Shown here one piece after another: positions 27,147-34,779 of a stretch of 64,000 nt of DNA. The notes beneath the pieces were generated by a model. The model worked only from the letters and a program-made list of their open reading frames with translations. It made no database searches and had not been told where the DNA came from. A program made the translations under genes and the position numbers. Every line of letters begins with the position of its first letter. Within the stretch, counting starts at the first letter, position 1. Origin of the DNA: VAZQ01 sp963841105. GTDB taxonomy: Bacteria > Pseudomonadota > Alphaproteobacteria > Rhizobiales > Xanthobacteraceae. The DNA lies in NCBI GenBank assembly GCA_963841105.1, contig CAWJCB010000028.1:124001-188000 (forward strand), given 5' to 3'.

Positions 27147-27161
27147 CGGTTCTGACATCTG
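27126..27161. terminator. Inverted repeat between convergent thpR and GNAT genes
   Basis: Perfect 11-base arms CAGATGTCAGA (27126-27136) and TCTGACATCTG (27151-27161) around a 14-base loop that includes the thpR stop. Position between convergent genes suggests a bidirectional terminator, but no clear T-run follows, and the sequence belongs to a repeat family also seen near 20035-20130. It may therefore be a dispersed repeat rather than a terminator. Confidence 0.45.
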
Positions 27162-27168
27162 TCCTCTG

Positions 27169-27744
27169 TCAGCGGGCGAGGAGGCGTGATTGAACGTCGA
27201 AGATCGCCGTGGCGAAGCCGTGCCCGTCAGCGATCAACTCGCGCAGCACTGAGACCGGAGTTGGACGCGGAGCCGCCACTTCACCAATGACCGTTCCGAA
27301 ATCAAAGCTGAGCTCGGCGTCGTATTTGCGCGCAAGCTGCTGCATCCGCCTGTTGTCTGCGAGGCAGGCCATATGTAGGAACTTGAGGCCGCGATTGCGC
27401 GCGGCGAGCAAGGTACGCTCGAGCAGCAGCGATCCCACTCCGTGGCTCTGCCAGGGTTTCTCGATAGAGAACGCGGCCTCGCCTTCCCGTCGTGTTGGGG
27501 GTCCGATCGGGCGCAATTCGGCAGCGCCCCGCAACGTACCGTCGGCGAAGAAGCCGTGAATGACGGTATCGATGCCGAACGCAAGGTGGGCATAGTCGTT
27601 CAGAAACTGATCCGAAACAGCGCCCGCGAAGCGGCTGCGCCGGCTCTGCGGATCAAGCCGTGAAAGGTGGTCGCGATACAGCTCCGCTTCAGCAACCCAC
27701 AGCTTGCGAATCAAGCTGGCAGCGGGCAGGGAGTCTTCTTGCAT
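27169..27744 (-). CDS. GNAT-family N-acetyltransferase
   Basis: 191 residues. A GNAT core is recognisable from the acetyl-CoA-binding region EKPWQSHGVGSLLLERTLLAARNRG; the N-terminal part (RDHLSRLDPQSRRSRFAGAVSD) resembles a subgroup of proteobacterial single-domain GNATs. The acceptor is unknown. The ATG at 27744 is preferred to 27777 because GGAGG lies about 6 bases upstream. The gap to zapE (27745-27955) is relatively AT-rich and presumably holds the two divergent promoters. Confidence 0.82.
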   Translation of the reverse strand: MQEDSLPAASLIRKLWVAEAELYRDHLSRLDPQSRRSRFAGAVSDQFLNDYAHLAFGIDTVIHGFFADGTLRGAAELRPIGPPTRREGEAAFSIEKPWQSHGVGSLLLERTLLAARNRGLKFLHMACLADNRRMQQLARKYDAELSFDFGTVIGEVAAPRPTPVSVLRELIADGHGFATAIFDVQSRLLAR

Positions 27745-27955
27745 TGAGCGCCTCCTGCTCGAAGGTTCCACGATCAACCCCTATATCGCAATGCAACATG
27801 GATGCCGCAATTGTTTTATTGCGGACTATCGATAACATTATGATATGATTCCCGAATATTGCGGCATGGTAGCTATGCATTCAAACCCCTGTCGTGGTTA
27901 AGTTTTGTGCATTGCACAATTTTGTTTGATCGCCGCCGCCTGCCAGTAATCCGCA

Positions 27956-29150
27956 ATGCCGCTGACTGCCCCCTCGTCCGGTCCGATTTCTCAGCGTTAT
28001 GCGGCGCAGGTTGCCGCAGGAGCGATCGAGCGGGATTCCGCCCAGGAAGAAGCGGTGGCAAGCCTGGCCGCCCTTGAGCAAGAGCTCGCCAACTGGCGCT
28101 TGGCGCGCAAATCGTCATCCCTGGGCTGGCTGTTCGCGACACGTGCTGGCGCCGCGCCGCCCAAGGGGCGGTACATCTTCGGCGAGGTGGGCCGCGGCAA
28201 GACAATGCTGATGGACATGTTTTTTGCAGGCGCGCCTGTGCAGCGCAAGCGCCGGGTTCATTTTCATGAGTTCATGGCCGAGGTGCATGAGCGCATTCAT
28301 GTCATGCGCCAACAGCTCAAGAGGGGCGAGATCAAAGATGCTGATCCTCTGTGGCTCGCGGCGGTCGCCGTCGCGGACGAGGCTTGGCTCCTCTGCTTCG
28401 ACGAGCTGCACGTGACGGACATTGCCGATGCAATGATTCTAGGACGTCTGTTCGCGCATCTTTTCGCGATGGGCGTCGTGGTGGTGGCGACTTCGAACGT
28501 TCCGCCAGATCAGCTCTATGAGAACGGCCTCAACCGCGAACTGTTTCTTCCCTTCATTGCCCTGATCGAAGCGAACATGACGGTCACCCGCCTCGCCGCG
28601 CGCACGGATTTCCGGCTTGAGAAGCTTACCGGAGCAGCGGTCTGGTACGTCCCGGCAGACGAGAAGGCCAGGGATGCGCTCGATGAAGTCTGGCGTCGGC
28701 TCACGGCGGGACATTCCGGTCACGCGCGAGAGCTCCTGCTCCTGGGGCGAACGATTTCATGTTCCGCAGGCCGCAATGGGAGTGGCGCGTTTCTCATTCC
28801 GCGATCTCTGCGAGCAGCCGCTCGCCGGCGTGGATTACCTTAAGATTGCTCATGAGTTTCATACGATCCTGCTCGATCATGTGCCGATCATGGATTATGC
28901 ACGACGCAACGAAGCGAAGCGCTTCATCATCCTGATAGATACATTCTACGACAATGCGGTGAAGCTGGTCGCCTCCGCCGATGCCCAACCGGATGGGCTT
29001 TATCGGGCAAGCGAAGGCTTCGAAGCGCAGGAGTTCAAACGAACGGCTTCACGCCTGACCGAGATGAGATCAGAGCAGTACTTATCTCGCTCGCATGGGC
29101 TGGGTCATGGCGTTGCCCGACACTCAACGGAAGGGCTTGTCGAGACGTAA
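27956..29150 (+). CDS. zapE: Cell division protein ZapE (AFG1-family ATPase), frameshifted as sequenced
   Basis: P-loop ATPase of the AFG1/ZapE family. 397 residues after removing one extra T near 28757 (CGA ACG ATT T CAT GTT CCG): frame one gives residues to LLLGRTI, frame two resumes HVPQAAMGVARFSFRDLCEQPL. Walker A GEVGRGKTM and Walker B LLCFDELHVTD are intact, as is the C-terminal RRNEAKRFIILIDTFYD block. The zapE-mdh neighbourhood is usual for Rhizobiales; in many of them sucCD-odhAB follow mdh, but not here. Confidence 0.88.
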
Positions 29151-29296
29151 TCACCCTACAGCTGCGTCGCTGATTGGCTGCTCCGACAATTGGCGTTCGG
29201 CGCCGGCTTGAAGGGCAGCCCAGAAAAGAGTTATGACGCCTTTTCCCTGCCTGCCGCTCAGGCCGCAAGGCTTCCTCCGAAAAGGTTTCCCCGCCC

Positions 29297-30262
29297 ATGG
29301 CGCGTCCGAAAATTGCGTTGATTGGTGCCGGCCAGATCGGCGGCACCCTTGCCCATCTCATTGGCCTCAAGGAGCTTGGCGACGTCACGTTGTTCGATAT
29401 CGCGGAGGGTATCCCGCAGGGAAAGGCGCTGGACCTCGTCGAGTCCTCGCCGGTCGATGGGTTCGACGCGCATTTTACCGGGACCAATTCCTACGAGGCG
29501 ATCGAGGGCGCCAACGTGTGCGTCGTCACCGCCGGTGTGCCGCGCAAGCCCGGGATGAGCCGCGATGACCTTCTCGGCATCAATCTCAAGGTGATGGAGC
29601 AGGTCGGCGCCGGCATAAAGAAGTACGCGCCCGGCGCCTTCGTGATCTGCATCACCAATCCTCTGGACGCAATGGTGTGGGCTCTGCAGAAGGCCTGCGG
29701 GCTGCCAAAACACATGGTCGTCGGAATGGCTGGCGTGCTTGACGGCTCGCGCTTTCGTTATTTTCTTGCCGACGAATTCAACGTGTCGGTGGAGGATGTC
29801 ACCACGTTCGTGCTCGGCGGGCACGGCGACAGCATGGTGCCCTTGATACGTTATTCCACCGTCGCCGGCATTCCACTGCCTGATCTCGTGAAGATGAAAT
29901 GGACATCGCAGGCACGGCTCGACGAGATCGTGCAGCGCACCCGCGACGGTGGAGCTGAGATTGTCAATCTGCTCAAAAGCGGCTCGGCTTTTTACGCTCC
30001 GGCCGCATCCGCGATCAGCATGGCGGAGAGCTATCTCAAGGACAAGAAGCGGGTTCTGCCCTGCGCCGCCTATCTCAATGGCGAGTATGGCATCACGGAT
30101 CTCTACGTCGGCGTGCCGACGGTGATCGGCGGCAAAGGCGTGGAGCGAATTGTCGAGATCCAACTCAATGGTTCAGAGCGCGCGATGTTCGAAAAATCGG
30201 CCGAGACCGTGCAGACCCTGGTCCAGGCCTGCAAAAAGATCGCGCCGCATCTCGGCAAATGA
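29297..30262 (+). CDS. mdh: Malate dehydrogenase
   Basis: 321-residue NAD-dependent malate dehydrogenase of the LDH-like type III group. GAGQIGGTLAHL (NAD Rossmann motif), substrate-binding arginines in PRKPGMSRDDLL, ICITNPLDAMVW and the catalytic His in LGGHGDSMVPL are all present. It is followed by an unrelated ABC importer, so the mdh-sucCDAB block of many Rhizobiales is broken: odhAB-lpd are at the left edge of this window. Confidence 0.96.
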   Translation: MARPKIALIGAGQIGGTLAHLIGLKELGDVTLFDIAEGIPQGKALDLVESSPVDGFDAHFTGTNSYEAIEGANVCVVTAGVPRKPGMSRDDLLGINLKVMEQVGAGIKKYAPGAFVICITNPLDAMVWALQKACGLPKHMVVGMAGVLDGSRFRYFLADEFNVSVEDVTTFVLGGHGDSMVPLIRYSTVAGIPLPDLVKMKWTSQARLDEIVQRTRDGGAEIVNLLKSGSAFYAPAASAISMAESYLKDKKRVLPCAAYLNGEYGITDLYVGVPTVIGGKGVERIVEIQLNGSERAMFEKSAETVQTLVQACKKIAPHLGK

Positions 30263-30351
30263 CAATGTCGAGTACGTGCACGGCTTAATGTTTGACTTGC
30301 CGGTACCGCCATGCTGGCATTCGCCGGGCAGTTCCGAGAGGGAGCGCAACC

Positions 30352-31299
30352 ATGACGCTGATCAGGATAGTTATGGCCGTGCTTCCGGCGCTGCTCTGGA
30401 TCGCACCGGCGTTCGCGCAAGGCACGAAGGTTGCGATCGGAATTTCCGGATGGACGGGGTTCGCGCCGCTTGTCCTCGCCAAGGAGAGCGGCATCTTTGC
30501 CGGCAACGGTCTCGATGTGACCATCAAGAAGATCCCGCAGGCGAGCCGGCATCTCGCGATTGCCTCGGGCGACATCCAATGCGCGGCGACCACGGTCGAG
30601 ACCTGGATCGTGTGGAACGCCAACGGCGTCGGCACCACTCAGCTTTTCCAGATGGACAAGTCGTACGGCGCCGACGGCATGGCCGTGCGCAACAACATTG
30701 CATCGATCAGGGACGTGAAGGGCAAGACGGTCGCTGCCTCGGCGCCCGGCACCGCGCCGTATTTCACGCTCGCCTGGTTCCTCAAGAAGAACGGGCTCAC
30801 GGTCAAGGACATGACTGTCGTCACCATGGAGCCGGCCGCGGCGGCGCAGGCCTTCATTGCCGGCCAGAACGATGTCGCCATGACCTACGAGCCATACCTC
30901 TCGGCCGTACGCGAGAAGCCGGAAGCCGGGAAGATCATCGCGACCACGCTCGACTATCCGATGATCATGGACACGTTTGGCTGCACACCGAAATTCATCG
31001 CGGAAAATGCGACAGCGGTGAAGGGGCTGGTGAAGAGCTACTTCGACGCGGTCGAGCAGATCAAGACGGACCAGAAGAAGGCCTACGAGATCATGGGCGC
31101 CGACGTGAAGCAGACCGGCGAGCAATTCGGCAATTCGGCAAAATACCTGCGTTGGCAGGACCGGGCCGCCAACAAGACCTTCTTCGCAGGCGAGTTCCCG
31201 ACGTTCAACAAGGAGGCTGCCGACTTGCTGCTCGAGATCGGCGTCATCAAGCAGATCCCCGATCTCGCGAAGCTCGCCGATACCCGCTTCATTCAATGA
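30352..31299 (+). CDS. NMT1/SsuA-type ABC transporter substrate-binding protein
   Basis: 315 residues with a signal peptide (IRIVMAVLPALLWIAPAFAQ) followed by the NMT1/TauA-like fold: GISGWTGFAPLVLAKESGIF, IASGDIQCAATTVETWIVWN and KTVAASAPGTAPYFTLAWFLKKNGL. This class binds taurine, sulfonates, nitrate or pyrimidine precursors; the ligand here is unknown. The ATG at 30352 has AGGGAG upstream and opens directly on the signal peptide. First gene of a three-gene importer operon. Confidence 0.9.
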   Translation: MTLIRIVMAVLPALLWIAPAFAQGTKVAIGISGWTGFAPLVLAKESGIFAGNGLDVTIKKIPQASRHLAIASGDIQCAATTVETWIVWNANGVGTTQLFQMDKSYGADGMAVRNNIASIRDVKGKTVAASAPGTAPYFTLAWFLKKNGLTVKDMTVVTMEPAAAAQAFIAGQNDVAMTYEPYLSAVREKPEAGKIIATTLDYPMIMDTFGCTPKFIAENATAVKGLVKSYFDAVEQIKTDQKKAYEIMGADVKQTGEQFGNSAKYLRWQDRAANKTFFAGEFPTFNKEAADLLLEIGVIKQIPDLAKLADTRFIQ

Positions 31300-31316
31300 G
31301 GTAGTGCGGGCATGAC

Positions 31317-32090
31317 GTGAAACCGCTTGCGCCAATCTCGAATGCGGCGCGAGTGACGCTGGGGACTCTTTTCTTTGTCCTGTTCTTCGCCGCCTGGGGT
31401 TACGCCACGCTTGGCGGCTATGTCTCAAAAACCTTCCTCGCCAGTCCGTTCACCATGGTGGAGGAGGGCTGGCTTCTCCTCACCAGGCACGGTTTCCTCG
31501 CCGACATCGGCATCACCATTTGGCGCGTTGTGGGCGGTTTTACTCTGGCGGCGCTGGTCGCCGTGCCGATCGGCGTGATGATGGGCGCCTACAAACCGAT
31601 CGAGGCTTTCCTCGAGCCCTTCGTCTCATTCGCCCGCTATCTGCCGGCCTCCGCCTTCATTCCGCTGCTGATACTGTGGGCCGGCCTGGGCGAGTTGCAA
31701 AAGCTTCTTGTAATCTTCATCGGCGCCGTCTTTCAGATCGTGCTTATGGTCGCGGTGACGGTTTCGGGCGTGCGGCGCGACCTGGTGGAGGCGGCATTGA
31801 CGCTGGGAGCGCGCGATTCGGGCATACTTGCCCGGGTGCTCATCCCCGCCTCAGCGCCGGATATCGCGGAGTGCTTGCGACTCGTGCTCGGCTGGGCCTG
31901 GACCTATGTGATCGTCGCGGAGTTGATCGGATCCTCATCCGGCATCGGGCACATGATCATCGACAGCCAGGCCTTGCTCGCCACCGGGCAGATCATCTTC
32001 GGCATCATCGTCATAGGCATCATCGGGCTCATCTCGGATTTCCTGTTCAAGTGGGCGAACCGGCGGCTGTTTCCCTGGAGCCTCGCTTGA
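31317..32090 (+). CDS. ABC transporter permease (SsuC/TauC type)
   Basis: 257-residue permease with about six helices. The EAA cytoplasmic loop is visible as VEAALTLGARDSGILARVLIPASAP. The start is the GTG at 31317. Its TGA stop overlaps the TTG start of the ATPase gene, so the operon is tightly packed. Homologous to taurine/sulfonate/nitrate-type permeases. Confidence 0.9.
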   Translation: MKPLAPISNAARVTLGTLFFVLFFAAWGYATLGGYVSKTFLASPFTMVEEGWLLLTRHGFLADIGITIWRVVGGFTLAALVAVPIGVMMGAYKPIEAFLEPFVSFARYLPASAFIPLLILWAGLGELQKLLVIFIGAVFQIVLMVAVTVSGVRRDLVEAALTLGARDSGILARVLIPASAPDIAECLRLVLGWAWTYVIVAELIGSSSGIGHMIIDSQALLATGQIIFGIIVIGIIGLISDFLFKWANRRLFPWSLA

Positions 32091-32872
32091 GCAAGCTGGT
32101 GATCAGGAGCGTCTCGCGCACTTTCCCAGGCGTGCGCGGGGGAGCGCCAACGCGGGCGCTCGAGCCGACCGATCTCGCCCTCGCAGACAACGACTTCGTG
32201 ACGATCATCGGCCCCTCGGGCTGCGGCAAATCCACCTTGCTGCGGCTTGTCGCCGGCCTTGATCGGCCCAGCACCGGGCAGATCGTTCTGGGCGGCATGC
32301 CGGTCGCCGTTCCCGGGCCTGAGCGCGGAATGGTTTTCCAGTCCTATACCTTGTTTCCGTGGCTTACCGTCGCCGACAACATAGGTTTTGGACTGCGCGA
32401 GAAAGGTGTGCCGGCGGCGCAGCGCCGTGAAGTCGTGCGCGATTGGCTTGACCGCGTCGGCCTCACCGGGTTCGGCGAGCATCTTCCCAAGCAACTGTCC
32501 GGGGGGATGCAGCAGCGCACGGCAATCGCTCGCGCGCTCGCCAACGATCCTGCGATCCTGTTGCTCGACGAACCATTCGGAGCGCTCGATAACCAGACCC
32601 GCGCGTTGATGCAGGAGCTCCTCCTCGGCATATGGGAGCGCGAGCGCAAGACGGTGCTGTTCGTGACCCATGACATCGAGGAGGCGATCTTCCTCGCCTC
32701 GCGCGTCATCGTGATGACGGCGCGGCCGGGGCGCATCAAGCTGGACATCCCGATCGAGCTTGCGCACCCGCGACATTACACCATCAAGACCGGCGCCGAA
32801 TTCTGCGCTCTCAAGGCGCGGCTGACGGAGGAGATACGCGCCGAGGCGATCGTTGCCGCCAAGGTGCAGTAG
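32087..32872 (+). CDS. ABC transporter ATP-binding protein (SsuB/TauB type)
   Basis: 261 residues. Walker A GPSGCGKST, Q-loop GMVFQSYTLFPW, signature LSGGMQQRTAIARAL, Walker B ILLLDEPFGALD and the switch His in VTHDIEEAIFLA are intact. A TTG start at 32087 overlapping the permease stop is inferred, because the recognisable N-terminus (KLVIRSVSRTF) begins immediately; no closer ATG exists. Completes the NMT1-type importer. Confidence 0.88.
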   Translation: MSKLVIRSVSRTFPGVRGGAPTRALEPTDLALADNDFVTIIGPSGCGKSTLLRLVAGLDRPSTGQIVLGGMPVAVPGPERGMVFQSYTLFPWLTVADNIGFGLREKGVPAAQRREVVRDWLDRVGLTGFGEHLPKQLSGGMQQRTAIARALANDPAILLLDEPFGALDNQTRALMQELLLGIWERERKTVLFVTHDIEEAIFLASRVIVMTARPGRIKLDIPIELAHPRHYTIKTGAEFCALKARLTEEIRAEAIVAAKVQ

Positions 32873-32893
32873 GGGCGGATTTATTCTCGGGCT

Positions 32894-32983
32894 GTCATGC
32901 CCCGCGCATGTGGGGCATCCAGTAAACCTCACGACCCAGATGCAGCGGTGCTTACTGGATCGCCCGCTGAAGCGGGCGATGAC
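32894..32983. repeat. Composite palindromic intergenic repeat
   Basis: The element runs from GTCATGCCCC to GGGCGATGAC. Outer arms GTCAT/ATGAC and CATCCAGTAA/TTACTGGAT are inverted; two internal hairpins are TGCCCC...GGGGCA (32898-32917) and an 8-base perfect stem CGCCCGCT/AGCGGGCG (32961-32978). It lies between the convergent ABC ATPase and hutU genes. The design resembles REP/BIME-type elements common in Bradyrhizobium-like genomes; it may also end transcription. Confidence 0.7.
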
Positions 32984-33009
32984 GACTGAGAATGGGAGCA
33001 CAAACCCCT

Positions 33010-34677
33010 CTACGAAATACTCGGCAGGTTGAGCCCGTGCGTCCTTGCGCACGCGATCGCCTCGTCATAGCCGGCGTCGGCGTGGCGCATGACTCCTGAT
33101 GCGGGGTCATTCCACAGCACGCGCTCGATCCGGCGCGCCGCTGCCGCGGTTCCGTCGCAGACGATCACCATGCCGGCGTGCTGGGAAAATCCGATACCGA
33201 CACCGCCACCGTGGTGAAATGAGACCCAGGTGGCGCCGGAGGCGCAGTTGAGCAGCGCGTTGAGCAGCGGCCAGTCGGAGACCGCGTCGGAGCCGTCCTT
33301 CATCGCCTCGGTCTCACGATTGGGGCTCGCGACCGAGCCGGCATCGAGATGGTCGCGGCCGATGACGATCGGCGCCTTGAGCTCGTTACGCGCCACCATC
33401 TCGTTGAAAGCGAGCCCGAGCCGGTGGCGGTCACCCAACCCCACCCAGCAGATGCGCGCGGGCAAACCTTGGAACCGGATGCGCGCCTTTGCCATATCGA
33501 GCCAGTTGTGCAGGTGCGCCGCATGAGGCATCAGCTCCTTGACCTTGGCGTCGGTGCGAAAAATATCTTCCGGATCGCCGGAGAGCGCCGCCCAGCGAAA
33601 AGGACCGATGCCGCGGCAGAACAGCGGACGTATGTAGGCCGGGACGAAGCCGGGAAAGTCGAAGGCGTCGTCAACGCCCGTCTCCTTTGCCATCTGGCGG
33701 ATGTTGTTGCCGTAGTCGAGGGTGGGCACGCCGCGGCGCCAGAAGTCGATCATGGCGCGCACATGCACGGCCATGGATTGCTTCGCGGCGGCCTCCACGC
33801 CGCGCGGATCGCTCTCGCGCCGCGCGTGCCAATCGGCGAGCGCCCAACCCGCGGGCAGATAGCCATTGATCGGATCATGCGCCGAGGTCTGGTCCGTCAC
33901 GGCGTCGGGCCGGACGCCGCGCCGCACAAGCTCCGGCAGCATCTCGGCGGCATTGCCGAGGACACCGACTGACACGGCTTTGCGCGCTGCGCACGCGCGC
34001 TCAATCATTGCCAGCGCTTCGTCGATATCCTTGGCCTGAGCGTCGAGATATCCGGTCTTGAGCCGCATCTCGATGCGCGAAGGCTGGCATTCGATGGCGA
34101 GCAGCGAGGCGCCCGCCATGGTCGCCGCAAGCGGCTGCGCTCCGCCCATGCCGCCCAGGCCGGCGGTGAGAATCCACTTCCCCGAGAGACTGCCGCCGTA
34201 ATGCCGTCGGCCGATCTCGGCGAAAGTTTCATACGTGCCCTGCACGATGCCTTGCGAGCCGATATAGATCCACGAGCCCGCCGTCATCTGCCCATACATC
34301 ATGAGGCCCTTGCGATCGAGCTCGTTGAAGTGACGAAGCGTGGCCCAGTGCGGCACGAGATTGGAGTTTGCGATGAGCACCCGCGGCGCGTCCGCGTGGG
34401 TGCGAAACACGCCGACGGGTTTGCCGGACTGCACGCACAACGTCTCGTCGGGCTCGAGCGCCCGTAGCGCGGCCACAATGCGGTCGAAGCTTTCCCAATC
34501 GCGCGCGGCGCGGCCGATGCCGCCATAGACCACGAGCTCGTGCGGTTTCTCCGCCACGTCCGGATCGAGATTGTTCATCAGCATCCGCAGCGGCGCTTCC
34601 GTCAGCCAGCTCTTCGCGGAAAGCGCCGTGCCATGGGGGGCCCGAACGACGCGAGCATTGTCGAGACGCGTGGACAT
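33010..34677 (-). CDS. hutU: Urocanate hydratase
   Basis: NAD-dependent urocanase, second step of histidine degradation. 555 residues from the ATG at 34677; an open frame extends upstream to 35070 but that part overlaps priA and is not urocanase-like. Conserved blocks: NLDPDVAEKPHELVVYGGIG near the N-terminus, TAGLGGMGGAQPLAATMAG (dinucleotide site), DQTSAHDPINGY and, near the C-terminus, GATWVSFHHGGGVGIG. No other hut gene is in the window. Divergent from priA across about 100 bases. Confidence 0.95.
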   Translation of the reverse strand: MSTRLDNARVVRAPHGTALSAKSWLTEAPLRMLMNNLDPDVAEKPHELVVYGGIGRAARDWESFDRIVAALRALEPDETLCVQSGKPVGVFRTHADAPRVLIANSNLVPHWATLRHFNELDRKGLMMYGQMTAGSWIYIGSQGIVQGTYETFAEIGRRHYGGSLSGKWILTAGLGGMGGAQPLAATMAGASLLAIECQPSRIEMRLKTGYLDAQAKDIDEALAMIERACAARKAVSVGVLGNAAEMLPELVRRGVRPDAVTDQTSAHDPINGYLPAGWALADWHARRESDPRGVEAAAKQSMAVHVRAMIDFWRRGVPTLDYGNNIRQMAKETGVDDAFDFPGFVPAYIRPLFCRGIGPFRWAALSGDPEDIFRTDAKVKELMPHAAHLHNWLDMAKARIRFQGLPARICWVGLGDRHRLGLAFNEMVARNELKAPIVIGRDHLDAGSVASPNRETEAMKDGSDAVSDWPLLNALLNCASGATWVSFHHGGGVGIGFSQHAGMVIVCDGTAAAARRIERVLWNDPASGVMRHADAGYDEAIACARTHGLNLPSIS

Positions 34678-34779
34678 GGATCTCTTATAGCAAGCCCGTC
34701 GTGCTTGTCGGAGTAACCGATGGTATGGATCGATGCTTGGCAATCGAGACAAGCGCCGCAACGACCTCGGCACATCGAC

